Source: Candidatus Latescibacterota bacterium (lineage in GTDB: Bacteria > Latescibacterota > UBA2968 > UBA8231). From it: a stretch of 64,000 bases of DNA. The notes beneath the pieces are model-generated. The model had not been told where the DNA came from. It was given only the letters and a program-made list of their open reading frames with translations, and ran no database searches. The stretch covers positions 1 through 64,000 of the forward strand of contig JAJDUT010000057.1 in the NCBI GenBank assembly GCA_022826515.1. Reading direction: 5' to 3'. Both the position numbers and the translations under genes were made by a program. Position 1 is the first letter of the stretch, and each line of letters starts with the position of its first letter. This document shows, one piece after another, positions 9,198 to 18,760 of the stretch.

Positions 9198-11834
9198 TTA
9201 GCGCAATCCGGCGAAGATGGTTACAAACGTGAGGAAATTGGTCTCATCGCCTTGTTGCAACGCTCGGCGTTGCCAGCGCACACCGATCTTGGTAGAAAGT
9301 GCATAGCCCTGATACTCGGAACTGTTGGTGAACTGAGTGGCCAAGGTCAGGGTAGTGAAATCCTCGACAAAGGCCGGCGGCAGCGGATCGGGCTCTTGCT
9401 GTAGGTTCCGAAAGACCTCCCATTCGATTCCCGACTCCGAGACGAGCTGACCGGGGATGAGATCGTACGTCCCGATTAAGAAAAAAATTTCCGACAGCTC
9501 ATTGCGTTGCAGCGCCAAGGGATCTGTCGGAACTTGGCGGGCGTACTGCTGCTTCCACTTTGGCGAAATGGTGATTCCCGCGAATGGCTCGTAGAAGTAC
9601 TCAGCTCTTAGTATGACACCTAAAAAACTCTCGTTGCGCTTTTCCTCGGACTGATTCTCGCGCTGAAAGTAATGATCCCATTTGACTTTCCCCGAGACGT
9701 TCAGCGGCCGCAGGCGATGAATGGCAAAGTCGAGGTACGACGTGTTGATCATCGTATTTTGGGCTATCAAGCGGTCCTGCACATCCTGTAGCCCCCCTGC
9801 CGAAAAGGGAGACTGGACCCACTGAATCAGCGCGTCGGGAATATCGTCGCGGGCAAGGCGCAAAAATTCCATGAAGCGAAATTTAAAGCCGCGCAATGGC
9901 AGGTCTTCCTGCCAAGTAAAAAGCCCATAGCTCGTCTGGTTCCGCCGTGCACTACCGATCAACCACTCGCGTAGATGCCCGACCATGACCTTAGAACCGG
10001 GCTGCATTTCAGCACCCGCGTAGAAATTGTAGCCCCGGTGGTCGCGCTTGTAGGGATAATCGGGTTCGGTATCGTTTTCGAGGCGGTCTATGACGGTGTT
10101 GTTGTTCATGTCGGTGCCGAAGAGAAATTCGGGCGGATCGACATTGTAGCGCAGAAAAGGTTCGACGTAATCGGGCTGCAAATTGTCGTTCTGGTTAAAG
10201 TCGTTGACCAAGTCATTGTTCTCGTCGAGGCCGGGAAACACCTCGACATCCGCAGCGCGGGTCGTCTGCTGACCCGGCACAAAACCGCCGCCGGTAACGC
10301 GCCGCCGCCAGTCGGGAAAGCGGTCTTGGTCGTCGTTGTCCTCGACAAATTCATAGGCGAAGTTGAGCTCATCCTCGTAGTCGATAAAACCGCGCTGGTC
10401 GGGAATCACCATAGAGGTGCCGTAGTTCGGATCCATGGAGAAGGCCTCGCCATAGGCGAACCACGGATAGGTCAACCGCGAGGCGGTGACGTAAAAAGCC
10501 TCGGCGCGGTCGGACGCTAGGGCCTGCCTCTTGACGATGTTCTGATTGGGAAACTTGCGGTGGTGGCGGTTGACGTTGAATTCAGAGCGGAGATTGAATC
10601 CGGCAAGCTCGGAAACTTCAAACGTAAAACCCATGATTTCGTTGGCCGTCGGCAGGCCGTACTGGAAGCGAACGACCTGTTGATTGGAGCCATCGCTGAT
10701 ATTGCCGTTGCTCCGCTTGACCGGCAAGAAGACCGTCTCTCCCGTGAAGTTGGTCTGCATATTGGAGGTTACCTCTATGCGAAAATCATTGGCCACCACC
10801 AGCTCGATATCGATCTTGCGGGCTTCTTTGAAATCGCCGATCTGATCCTTTACGCCCGGGACGAAATCGCGTTCGATGTCGTAACTAAGCGTCAGTACAT
10901 CGCCGCCGTTGGCTTCGAGCAAGCCTTGACGCCGCGTCCCCCCGTCAATCGAAGGTTTTATTTCCGGGTGCTCGACATCGTCGATGAAGATCCGTTCGCG
11001 GAACAACAGTGCGCCGCCGGTGTTGTCTTCGGGCGAATCGTCGCTGAGGCGGACGACGATGCGGCGGACGTTTTCCGCGTTCAAGCGCCCCCCCAAGACG
11101 CCCTTGAGGGAATTCTCTTCGACGCTCAAGCGGCTGTTCCCGTGGTTGGCATTGACATACGTCAATCCGAGCGTGGCAAAATCCCCGACTTGGGCGACTC
11201 CGCGCAAGCCGTACAAATTGGTGAAGACCGTCTCTCTCGCTTCGGAGATTTCGCTGTCGAGACGCTGGACGGCCGGATTGTCAATGCGCGAGGCAATGAG
11301 GGTCAAGGCGTATTTGTCAGACTGCATATCCCACTGGATACCGTCGAAGAGCGGTTTCGAGAAGGTCATCGGCGTAAGCGTGGTCCGCAACTGTTCGCCG
11401 ACGGTCAGCGCGGTGTAGAATTGCCCTTTGGAAGCTGACGATATCAGAACGCGGTTGAACCAACTATTGAAGCGAGGATTTTTGAAAATGCTGCTGCCAA
11501 AATCGAGCGGGTGTTCCTGACGCCAGTCGTAGATGCGCCAACCCCGGGTGATATAGTTGCCGTACAGATCGTAATAGCGATCTCCTTCCAAGAAGAGATT
11601 GACGTAGCGCTGGTAGTTATCCCGGGCGTAGTTGGTGTACTCGTAGGTCTTCCAGCCATAGAGATAAAGCAGCGTCTGGGGCACGTACCATTTTCGCAGC
11701 ACCGGACTCAGCGACTCAAAATCGACCGGCGTTCCCGTCGCTCGGTATGGATTGAAGAACCCACTCTGCAAGTCGGCCTTGAGTTCCAGTGGCAAGAGGG
11801 CAAGAAAGACAAAGGACCAAATGGCTTTATTCAT
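9198..11834 (-). CDS. Large secreted, probably outer-membrane beta-barrel protein with EF-hand-like Asp/Asn motifs
   Basis: 878 residues from ATG 11834, where a clean signal peptide begins (MNKAIWSFVFLALLPLELKA); ATG 11867 would add 11 unlikely residues. The body is rich in alternating polar/aromatic strands typical of outer-membrane proteins, and ends in a strand with an aromatic near the C-terminus (TFVTIFAGLR). Two acidic loops resemble calcium-binding or thrombospondin-3/dockerin motifs: DENNDLVNDFNQNDNLQPD and DMNNNTVIDRLEND, the latter followed by DYPYKRDHRGYN. I do not recognise a named family. It lies 43 bases downstream of a FlgD-tailed paralog and 21 bases upstream of a TPR lipoprotein, so it is probably the membrane partner of that operon (inference). 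Confidence 0.65.
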   Translation of the reverse strand: MNKAIWSFVFLALLPLELKADLQSGFFNPYRATGTPVDFESLSPVLRKWYVPQTLLYLYGWKTYEYTNYARDNYQRYVNLFLEGDRYYDLYGNYITRGWRIYDWRQEHPLDFGSSIFKNPRFNSWFNRVLISSASKGQFYTALTVGEQLRTTLTPMTFSKPLFDGIQWDMQSDKYALTLIASRIDNPAVQRLDSEISEARETVFTNLYGLRGVAQVGDFATLGLTYVNANHGNSRLSVEENSLKGVLGGRLNAENVRRIVVRLSDDSPEDNTGGALLFRERIFIDDVEHPEIKPSIDGGTRRQGLLEANGGDVLTLSYDIERDFVPGVKDQIGDFKEARKIDIELVVANDFRIEVTSNMQTNFTGETVFLPVKRSNGNISDGSNQQVVRFQYGLPTANEIMGFTFEVSELAGFNLRSEFNVNRHHRKFPNQNIVKRQALASDRAEAFYVTASRLTYPWFAYGEAFSMDPNYGTSMVIPDQRGFIDYEDELNFAYEFVEDNDDQDRFPDWRRRVTGGGFVPGQQTTRAADVEVFPGLDENNDLVNDFNQNDNLQPDYVEPFLRYNVDPPEFLFGTDMNNNTVIDRLENDTEPDYPYKRDHRGYNFYAGAEMQPGSKVMVGHLREWLIGSARRNQTSYGLFTWQEDLPLRGFKFRFMEFLRLARDDIPDALIQWVQSPFSAGGLQDVQDRLIAQNTMINTSYLDFAIHRLRPLNVSGKVKWDHYFQRENQSEEKRNESFLGVILRAEYFYEPFAGITISPKWKQQYARQVPTDPLALQRNELSEIFFLIGTYDLIPGQLVSESGIEWEVFRNLQQEPDPLPPAFVEDFTTLTLATQFTNSSEYQGYALSTKIGVRWQRRALQQGDETNFLTFVTIFAGLR

Positions 11835-11877
11835 CGCGCTGGTTTCCCGTATCGATAGCGGTTTCATTACTGATCGA

Positions 11878-14205
11878 CTAATAGACCAGATGGACGACGC
11901 GCTGTCGCCGCTCCGTTGCAGTGTCGGTCTCTACCTTGGCGTCCAGAATGTAGATACCGGGGGGCAACAATAGACCGCTCTCATCCCGACCATCCCACAG
12001 ATAGTGCGTTTGATCCACCTGTTCGGTGCTAGCGACTAGCGCACCACTCAGATCGTAAATCGCGACCTTGGGTTGAGCAGTGGTTTTTACCACTAGCAGG
12101 CGTAGCTGTAGCCTGTCGTTGATGCCGTCTCCGTTGGGCGTGACAATCTCCGAGGTCACGTCCAATGCGCGGATGAGGTGGTCCTCTTGGGCGATCTCGG
12201 GCACGAACACCGTCAAAGCCCCTAGGTCTTCCGGCTGGATCCCCTGGCGAACATCGGGCTGCGTCGTAGAGCTTACCCAAGCGTCGAAAGCAGCGGCATC
12301 GGCCAACAGACGCAGCGGCAGCTCAACTTCGATGCTGTCGCCGCGGACCGGTTCGGGCAAATCGATCACGACCGAATCGCCGCTGGCCTCCACCTGCAAC
12401 GGTTCAACCCGGCGATCCCCTATCCGCAATTGCACCGCGCCTTCAAGGGAGTTCGGCAAATCGAACACAAGGCGGTTGAAACCCCGATCAGTCGGTCTAG
12501 TGCGACCTCCAAGGCGGAAGGTAAAAACCGTCAGCGAATCGAGGACTGCTTCGCGTGGGGCAACGCTGGCGAAAACCCCGCCGCCGATGAGCGGATCGTC
12601 GAAGTCGAGGGCTATCTCGCGCAGCGTCGGTGCCACCTCGGGATCTGCGGTCTGCAGACGCACCTCCATTTGGACGAATCTCCTCGGCGTAGGCGAGCGG
12701 AAGGCTTCTCCAGATTCCTTGTAGGCCGAGCTCCACGCGCTCCAGTCGGCACTGGCTTTCGTCACTATTACTTCGGGCAATTTCTGGCTGGCCGGCAGTT
12801 TGTCCCAGCGTCCTTTGGGGACCTCGCGACCATTTTTGTCGTAATAGAATATCTCTTCGTCTAGTGTATTGCCGGTGCGCGTGCGAATTTCTATGCGCGT
12901 CTCATCCGTTGTCTCGGCCTCCCAGCGCATCCGCCGCAGGCTTTTGGCTCCTGCCAGATCGATGAAATTCGAGGTCATCACCACCTCGGCTGGATGGCCT
13001 GCGCCGTAGAGGAAAATCTCGAATAAATGGAAAACGGTTTGCCTGTTGAGGGGAGCTTCGTGGTGATAGAACAGATAGCGCACTTTGCGGGCGGGAAAGC
13101 GGAAATCAAAATTGCGGTTTCTCGTGCCCGCGCTGCTCAGCGTTTCGTTATCGACAAAGCTGAGCAACTGGTAATCGACCGGACTCTGAAGTCGCTCTTC
13201 CCCCTCGGTTGGAATCGGCGTGCCGTCTGAGGTCAATAGTTCGAACCCGGACTGATTCCGGTACGAATTCACCCCCAGCGTGGCAAACCCCGGCGGCGGC
13301 TCCACCATCGTTAGTTGATCGATCCAAAAGGTGGCTCCCAGATCCCATTCAAACCAATCGCCTTTATCGCGCCAGTCGAGGTCCCCCCGCGAGGTCAAGG
13401 TCCACCACGTGGCCGCAGTTCCATCCATGATATTGGCGATAGTGCGCGCGTCGCGCCCAGTCCGTATGACGCCTCCTCGCTCGATAGTCCCCGGAGCAAT
13501 GTTGTCGCCTATGGCCTCGACCTCGATAGCTGCCAGTGCCGCATCCAGACTTTTGGCGTGAGCGACGACGCGCACGTACTGGATGGACCTATACTCCAAG
13601 GTATCGCTGGTCGCCAAATACTCGCCGGTCGCGTTGCCCAATTCCGGCGTCATAAGGTCGTACTCTATCACCGTCTCCCGGCTGGGCTGGGTCGTGCCGC
13701 CCACTCGGTCGTAGCGGAAAACATCTTGGCCGGTGAGAAAAGGCGTTCCCTCGGTGACGAAAACGGAAAACTCGCGCAGGGGCCGCGCCCCCTCGGTATC
13801 GGGAAAGGTCAGCCGGATCTTTTTCGCTTGGACGAGGCGGCCCAAATCGATCTCAACCCACCAATCGTCGAGCGGGGCCTCTTGGCTGGGTTGCCACCAA
13901 GTAGCGGCCGCGCCATCGAGAATACGGGCAGCTTGGTCAATATGGGTACCTGCACCGCGGATTCCTCCCTGCACCTCTTTCCCCTTGGCATTTGGATGGA
14001 AGAATTCGGCCGCGTCGGCAACGGCGTCTATATTGCGCCGGAAGTGTCTCAGGGCCACGCTGCCATCTGCCGCTAGCGATAGCACCCCTTGCGGAAAAGT
14101 CCATTGCAGCCACTGGTCTTGGCTGTTTATGAGCAGCGTTCCAGCATCTATTTCCCCAATGGGGAAAAGCACCAACAGCGTCAACAAGTACGTCCGTTGC
14201 AACAT
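11878..14205 (-). CDS. Secreted protein with two discoidin-like domains and C-terminal FlgD-like Ig domain (paralog B)
   Basis: 775 residues, the longest of the four related proteins here. After the signal peptide (MLQRTYLLTLLVLFPIGEIDA) come two F5/8-type C (discoidin-like) regions marked by DGAAATWWQP..WWVEIDLG (about residues 97-120) and MDGTAATWWTL..WFEWDLG (about residues 260-290). A beta-sandwich middle follows, then the FlgD-like module: VTPNGDGINDRLQLRL, WDGRDESGLLLPPGIYIL and a terminal VHLVY. Discoidin domains usually bind sugars or lipids, and the tail suggests surface export. It is separated by only 15 bases from paralog C upstream and is part of the same operon. Unlike the others it lacks a clear GDAS motif. 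Confidence 0.75.
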   Translation of the reverse strand: MLQRTYLLTLLVLFPIGEIDAGTLLINSQDQWLQWTFPQGVLSLAADGSVALRHFRRNIDAVADAAEFFHPNAKGKEVQGGIRGAGTHIDQAARILDGAAATWWQPSQEAPLDDWWVEIDLGRLVQAKKIRLTFPDTEGARPLREFSVFVTEGTPFLTGQDVFRYDRVGGTTQPSRETVIEYDLMTPELGNATGEYLATSDTLEYRSIQYVRVVAHAKSLDAALAAIEVEAIGDNIAPGTIERGGVIRTGRDARTIANIMDGTAATWWTLTSRGDLDWRDKGDWFEWDLGATFWIDQLTMVEPPPGFATLGVNSYRNQSGFELLTSDGTPIPTEGEERLQSPVDYQLLSFVDNETLSSAGTRNRNFDFRFPARKVRYLFYHHEAPLNRQTVFHLFEIFLYGAGHPAEVVMTSNFIDLAGAKSLRRMRWEAETTDETRIEIRTRTGNTLDEEIFYYDKNGREVPKGRWDKLPASQKLPEVIVTKASADWSAWSSAYKESGEAFRSPTPRRFVQMEVRLQTADPEVAPTLREIALDFDDPLIGGGVFASVAPREAVLDSLTVFTFRLGGRTRPTDRGFNRLVFDLPNSLEGAVQLRIGDRRVEPLQVEASGDSVVIDLPEPVRGDSIEVELPLRLLADAAAFDAWVSSTTQPDVRQGIQPEDLGALTVFVPEIAQEDHLIRALDVTSEIVTPNGDGINDRLQLRLLVVKTTAQPKVAIYDLSGALVASTEQVDQTHYLWDGRDESGLLLPPGIYILDAKVETDTATERRQRVVHLVY

Positions 14206-14220
14206 GCTATCCTCGGATGC

Positions 14221-16233
14221 TCAATACACTACCGACACCGAACGAAATTGCTCTGATACTTCCTTGTCGGCATCTACCTTTATGTGCAAAAGGTAGATGC
14301 CCGGCGGGACCAGCGCCCCTTGGTCGTCGCGCCCATCCCATTGCTCAGTGTAAAAACCCTTGTTGAATTTCCCGCGCACCAACGCCCTGACCCGCTGGCC
14401 TGCAAGGGTATAGACGCCGATCTCAGTGGCGGTATCTTCCACACCCAGTAGCGAGAACGAGATGTCGAGTTCGTCGTTGATGCGGTCGCCGTTGGGCGTC
14501 AGGAACGACGAATCCAACGCAATCTCGGAAAGCGCTTCTATGGAAGTTCCCGTGGCGAAGACGCGGATGTCGTCGCTATGGAGCTCTGCACTCGCGTCGC
14601 CCGGATCAATCGACTGGGGCAGGTTTTCTCCCGTCAGTTCCAACACCTCGCCGAGGAAGTAGGTAGTAAAATCCAACAAAGCCGTGCGAAAGGTCAGCCG
14701 CAGATGCTCCTCGCCATCGGCGCGCCCTACTTTATGCGAAGGGAAATACACGGCTAAAACCCCATTGGCAAAGCGGACGCTGTCGGGTTCTACTTCCGCT
14801 AGCGGCTGTCCAATCTCCAGCTTGGCGAACTCAGCCTCAGCTACAGTATTGAGTTTAATCGCATCAAAACCTAGCTGACCGTCGGTGCCAAAACTAGCCA
14901 AGACATCGTAGATAAATGTTGTCTCCTGACCGGCCGGCGCTTCGGGCACCCGGTCTCCTCTCCCAGCCAGACCTACCTCACCAACGAGGGATTCCACAAG
15001 GAGCGGCGAGTACTCAATCGCCACGGATTTCACCCGACCGAAAGTGTGGAAATCCTCAGCTACCATATTGAACTGAAGCTGCATATAGCGCCGTGCATCC
15101 GGCGAACGGAGCAACTGGCCGGAACGGTCGTAGGGCGTTGACCAGAAACTCCAGTTTTGCTCGTCGAGCTTGATCGACGATTTGTCACCGGGACGGTTTC
15201 CCTGGACAAAGGGCGATTTCTCCAGCGCCTTGTTGTAAACCGCTTCCTCTACTTGCCGTTCCGCACCTATGTCGCTGATGATGTAATACGCCTCCGGGCT
15301 ATCGTCCTTGCCAGTGCGCGTTTCCAACACTAAGCTAATAGGCGCGTCCGGGGCCGGAATGGGTTCTGGTTCGCCCGGCGTTTTGCGAAACTTTTCAAAC
15401 TCCCAAAAAATGCGCCCGAAATTCACCGGCGCTCCCAAGTCGATAACCGCTGTGCGGTAACTAGTCTCCGGCGCAAAACCCTCGCCGTACACCTCAATCT
15501 CGCTCAGCATGTACACCTGTGCGATCAGATTGAAGGCAATGCGCAAAAAACGCAGAGTCTGCGTGGGAAAGCGGACATCTATAACGCGGTCGGAGTTGAC
15601 GAAGGTGCGCGATAGTACCTGTTCTAATGTGTGAGGTCTGTCTTCTTCGCTGAGCAGGAGAAAATCCACCGGTTCTCTGGCGCTCGATATTTCATAGGCC
15701 CGGGGGAAGCGCTGCTTTCTCAAGCCTCCGCCTTCGTCTAGTCCGGTAGCCGGGGGATAGAATACCACGCGGTTTATGGGAATGGGAAACGCAAAGTCGA
15801 AAGTGTATATATCTTCCCGGCGACCCCCACCCACTACCGACCAGCGCAGCTTGGTCACCGTAGTGTGATCGCCGTCGATGACCTGAAAGGGTGCCGTGTG
15901 GTAGAGAGGCAGAATGCTGGTCCAGAAACGGGGCGTTACCCCCAGTTCAAAATCGTCCCTTTTGGGCTGCTTGCCTAGCTGCCAAGTGCTGCCCAGAATC
16001 GTGGTGTATTCGCCGCTTTCCGTGCGGGGACCGGCGATGATATTCTGCTGCGGCAAAAGTTCAAGCGGCTGCAGGGCACCATCGTTTGGGACCGTCTCCA
16101 AGCCCACGACTCGCTCGCCCAGTTCATCCCATGGCACCCCGCCCTGTCCGAGGACCAAAGTGTGGATCTCGGCCCGCAACGACTCGGTGCCGCTCAACAA
16201 CACCGCAGCAACGGCAATGAAAGTAATTTTCAT
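14221..16233 (-). CDS. Secreted discoidin/FlgD-tailed protein (paralog C), first gene of operon
   Basis: 670 residues with signal peptide MKITFIAVAAVLLSGTESLRA. It has a discoidin-like region (VIDGDHTTVTKLRW, PINRVVFYPP) and the conserved middle block SPLLVESLVGEV, LGFDAIKL, LEIGQPLAEVEPDSV, DPGDAS. The FlgD-like tail has FLTPNGDRINDELDISF and WDGRDDQGALVPPGIYLL and ends VSVVY. It aligns along its whole length with the genes at 3949-5913 and 19385-21289. It probably heads the minus-strand transcript 16233 to 7728. The upstream gap holds two palindromic repeats rather than an obvious promoter. Exact function unknown; surface binding protein inferred. Confidence 0.75.
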   Translation of the reverse strand: MKITFIAVAAVLLSGTESLRAEIHTLVLGQGGVPWDELGERVVGLETVPNDGALQPLELLPQQNIIAGPRTESGEYTTILGSTWQLGKQPKRDDFELGVTPRFWTSILPLYHTAPFQVIDGDHTTVTKLRWSVVGGGRREDIYTFDFAFPIPINRVVFYPPATGLDEGGGLRKQRFPRAYEISSAREPVDFLLLSEEDRPHTLEQVLSRTFVNSDRVIDVRFPTQTLRFLRIAFNLIAQVYMLSEIEVYGEGFAPETSYRTAVIDLGAPVNFGRIFWEFEKFRKTPGEPEPIPAPDAPISLVLETRTGKDDSPEAYYIISDIGAERQVEEAVYNKALEKSPFVQGNRPGDKSSIKLDEQNWSFWSTPYDRSGQLLRSPDARRYMQLQFNMVAEDFHTFGRVKSVAIEYSPLLVESLVGEVGLAGRGDRVPEAPAGQETTFIYDVLASFGTDGQLGFDAIKLNTVAEAEFAKLEIGQPLAEVEPDSVRFANGVLAVYFPSHKVGRADGEEHLRLTFRTALLDFTTYFLGEVLELTGENLPQSIDPGDASAELHSDDIRVFATGTSIEALSEIALDSSFLTPNGDRINDELDISFSLLGVEDTATEIGVYTLAGQRVRALVRGKFNKGFYTEQWDGRDDQGALVPPGIYLLHIKVDADKEVSEQFRSVSVVY

Positions 16234-16307
16234 TCGTCCGAACTCTACGTTGCAACCCCCATGTTAGATGGGATCGCCGGTCTAGTGAATCGCTAATGTT
16301 ACGCATT

Positions 16308-16337
16308 GTAGGGGCAACCCTTGGGGTTGCCCTTGTA
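16308..16337. repeat. Dispersed palindromic repeat, GTAGGGGC family
   Basis: TGTAGGGGCAACCC-TT-GGGGTTGCCCTTGTA: imperfect arms around a 2-base centre. It lies 26 bases from a second copy and is related to 284-311. Confidence 0.7.
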
Positions 16338-16362
16338 AGATCCCGCCGACTGAATGCGCCGG

Positions 16363-16390
16363 GTAGGGGCGATTCGCGAACCGCCCCTAC
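16363..16390. repeat. Dispersed palindromic repeat, GTAGGGGC family (second tandem copy)
   Basis: GTAGGGGCGATTCGCGAACCGCCCCTAC, read as arms GTAGGGGCG(G) / CCGCCCCTAC around a TTCGCGAA core. It differs from its neighbour only in the centre. Confidence 0.7.
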
Positions 16391-16521
16391 CTTAGGCGAC
16401 AGAAGATACAGCAGAACGATAACGCTATAAACCCCTCGCGAGCGGGGGAAACCGCTTGTCACGGTTGATGTCCTGCCCTAGAATTAAAATCCACTCACCC
16501 TCGACACAGACTAGCGAAAAG

Positions 16522-18078
16522 ATGACTAACGCCATACACGCCCTGCTGCTCCCCAACCAAGTGGACGAAGCCCTCGCCGCGCACTTTGCCGCGCTCGGCG
16601 TTGGCACAATCGCCGCCTACAAGCTCTGGTGCCACCGGCACGGCCTGAGCACGGCGTTAGATAAGACGCCACAAGAGCGGGCTGAGGAACGAGCGCTTTT
16701 CGCCGCGTTGCAGCCCTCGGTAGATCCAGCAGCCAGCAAAGAGCACGACCCGCGCCGCGCCGCACTGATCCGTCGGCTATTCAACGGCGAGCTAGAGAAC
16801 GAAAAGCTCAACGACCTGCTCTCGCGGCTGCGCGTCGAACGCAACGCGCTAGCCAGCGCCCCAGACGCCCAAGAGGCCCTAGGGTGCCTAGTCCTGCACG
16901 TCGAAAAATACGGCCATTTGCTGCGGCCCATGCCCGTGCTCAAACGCCTCGGTGCCAACCGCGCCAACACCTATATCGCCGCCCTCGGACAGCTCGCACG
17001 GCACCACCGCGACTGGCTGCGCCCGGTAGAGGCGTGGCGGCCCGACACGGCCAAGGAGCGGCCGCAGTTTCAGTCGCTGGCACGACACCTGCTCGCCCGC
17101 TACGATGTCCCCGCACCCATGGACACCGCTTGGCTCCAAGGGCATACTGCGGAAGCCTATCAACAACAAGAATGGTTCAAGCACGTAGCCGGTGGCCAAA
17201 ACTTGCGTACCGCAGGTGTGCCCATGAAGGTCACCAAGCGCATGGCGCATATCTTCATGCAGATGAACCATCCACACCATACACTGCTTCAAGCACTGCG
17301 CATCGCCCAAGCGGAGGCGCTCGGCGGCGATTCCCACGTCTCTTGGTACGTAGCCGCCACGCCGCTGGGTGACTCGTTGGAAAACGAGGACTTCTGGATC
17401 TCGGTCATCCACTTCTACGTCAACAACTACCCCATGTTACACCGCACCTACTTCCTGCCGGTCTATGACTACATCCGCCACCAGAAGTACCTGCCCCAGC
17501 AGATTGCGCAGCCCGATGGCACCCAAATCACAGGGCCACCGCCACAGCCCAACTTCTGCATGAAGGGCCGCAGTGCCGCCAAGCTGCTCAACCAAGTGGA
17601 TCAGTGGCACGAGACGTTGTCGGGAGCAGAAGACGTGCCGCTCAAGACGTGGGCGGCTACGGGTCTGGCTGGTTTCCGCCGCGAAGAATACGACGCGCAA
17701 CTCAAGTGCAACCTCGTCTGGACCATCGACGAACTCTGCACCTCACAACAGCTCCAAGCCGAGGGCCGCATCATGGGCCACTGCGTCTTTTCCTACACCG
17801 ACCAGTGCCTTGCTGGCGACACCTCGATCTGGTCGCTGCGGGCGCTCAACGCCGACTCTGAGGAGGCCCTCGAAAAGCGCGTCCTCACCATCGCCGTTGA
17901 CAACCGCCAGCGGGCCGTCACCCAAGCCCGAGGCAAGTTCAACATGGCGCTCAATCAGCGAGAGCGGCTAGAGAAAAGACGCCGGGCCGGTTCTCTATAC
18001 GTGCATTTGTTGCGCGAGTCGGCGCGGATTTTGCGCTTGTGGAGCGATAAGGTGGGGTTGGTGCAGAAGGGGACGTAG
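16522..18078 (+). CDS. PcfJ-like protein
   Basis: 518 residues from ATG 16522 (an in-frame ATG at 16456 would add 22 residues and start inside the repeat-rich spacer). The C-terminal third has the PcfJ-family core: an ELCTSQQLQAEGRIMGHCVF segment with H420-C421, then the SYTDQCLAG turn, a strand SIWSLRAL, and a C-terminal VTQARGKFN. PcfJ was named from a conjugative plasmid, but relatives are common in chromosomes and have no firm biochemical role. The N-terminal 250 residues are helical and not recognised. It lies 85 bases upstream of a TA pair and may belong to the same mobile or accessory segment (inference). Confidence 0.75.
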   Translation: MTNAIHALLLPNQVDEALAAHFAALGVGTIAAYKLWCHRHGLSTALDKTPQERAEERALFAALQPSVDPAASKEHDPRRAALIRRLFNGELENEKLNDLLSRLRVERNALASAPDAQEALGCLVLHVEKYGHLLRPMPVLKRLGANRANTYIAALGQLARHHRDWLRPVEAWRPDTAKERPQFQSLARHLLARYDVPAPMDTAWLQGHTAEAYQQQEWFKHVAGGQNLRTAGVPMKVTKRMAHIFMQMNHPHHTLLQALRIAQAEALGGDSHVSWYVAATPLGDSLENEDFWISVIHFYVNNYPMLHRTYFLPVYDYIRHQKYLPQQIAQPDGTQITGPPPQPNFCMKGRSAAKLLNQVDQWHETLSGAEDVPLKTWAATGLAGFRREEYDAQLKCNLVWTIDELCTSQQLQAEGRIMGHCVFSYTDQCLAGDTSIWSLRALNADSEEALEKRVLTIAVDNRQRAVTQARGKFNMALNQRERLEKRRRAGSLYVHLLRESARILRLWSDKVGLVQKGT

Positions 18079-18101
18079 GACAACCTCGCATTAGGCACAT
18101 T

Positions 18102-18127
18102 GACCAAATAGACCAAATAGACCAAAT
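18102..18127 (+). promoter_or_regulatory. Three 9-bp direct repeats upstream of the Xre-RES module
   Basis: GACCAAATA occurs three times back to back (the last copy ends AT-T). The repeats lie just upstream of a possible -10 box (TATAGT, 18134-18139) and the AAGGAG ribosome site (18151-18156) of the antitoxin gene. The position fits an operator for antitoxin autoregulation, but this is inference. Confidence 0.45.
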
Positions 18128-18163
18128 TTCTACTATAGTTTCACTTTCATAAGGAGTGATACC

Positions 18164-18760
18164 ATGGTACAAACGAAGAATCGAGACGTAGAGGCGTTGA
18201 CCGTCGTGGTGCAGGATGCTGCAAAAAACCTCAGTCCGTATGCGATTGCTACATTGGTTGCACACCCCGACGCCGTGCAGTCCGCTTTAGCGGTCGCGGC
18301 GGATGCGCTCTCAGTGAAAAGTGCTGGCGAGGACCTTGAGATAATCAGGGGAACTAACCCACTTTCGGTCGATGCGAAAGAGGCGGAGCAACGAATCATA
18401 GCGCGTACCCAGACCGGAAAGAAGGAGGAATTGCTGACCTCGAAAGAACTGGCTAGTCGCGCCGGTCTCAAGACCCGTCAATCCGTTCACGACTGGCTAC
18501 AGAAAGGCCGAATCATCGGATGGCAAGGTGCCAAGCGTGGCTATGTTTTTCCTGCTGGGCAGTTTGACGGGCGCGGTCGGCCTCTCGACGGGCTAGATCG
18601 CATCACTCCGCATTTTGACGACGGTTATGCCGCGTGGATCTGGCTAACAACGCCGCGTGCCGCCATCGGTGGGGCTACACCTCTTGATCTTCTTCGCAAA
18701 GGCGAATTCGATCAAGTGGCGGCGGCTGTTATAGGGGACACCCAAGGCGATTTTGCGTGA
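18164..18760 (+). CDS. Antitoxin of Xre/MbcA/ParS type (partner of RES toxin)
   Basis: 198 residues. A helix-turn-helix-like segment lies near residues 88-115 (LLTSKELASRAGLKTRQSV, then HDWLQKG). The C-terminal 55 residues match the MbcA/ParS/Xre toxin-binding domain (DUF2384): HFDDGYAAWIWLTTPRAAIG, GATPLDLLRKGEFDQV. In this family the antitoxin blocks the RES toxin's NAD pocket and represses its own promoter. It overlaps the toxin start by 4 bases (GTGA), as expected for coupled translation. It has AAGGAG 8 bases before ATG and three direct repeats upstream that could be its operator. The N-terminal extension (1-85) is unusual in length and unassigned. Confidence 0.85.
   Translation: MVQTKNRDVEALTVVVQDAAKNLSPYAIATLVAHPDAVQSALAVAADALSVKSAGEDLEIIRGTNPLSVDAKEAEQRIIARTQTGKKEELLTSKELASRAGLKTRQSVHDWLQKGRIIGWQGAKRGYVFPAGQFDGRGRPLDGLDRITPHFDDGYAAWIWLTTPRAAIGGATPLDLLRKGEFDQVAAAVIGDTQGDFA

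Noticed and set aside
18102..18127. Iteron-type replication origin
   Set aside because: Only three short repeats and no rep gene; the position fits an operator better.
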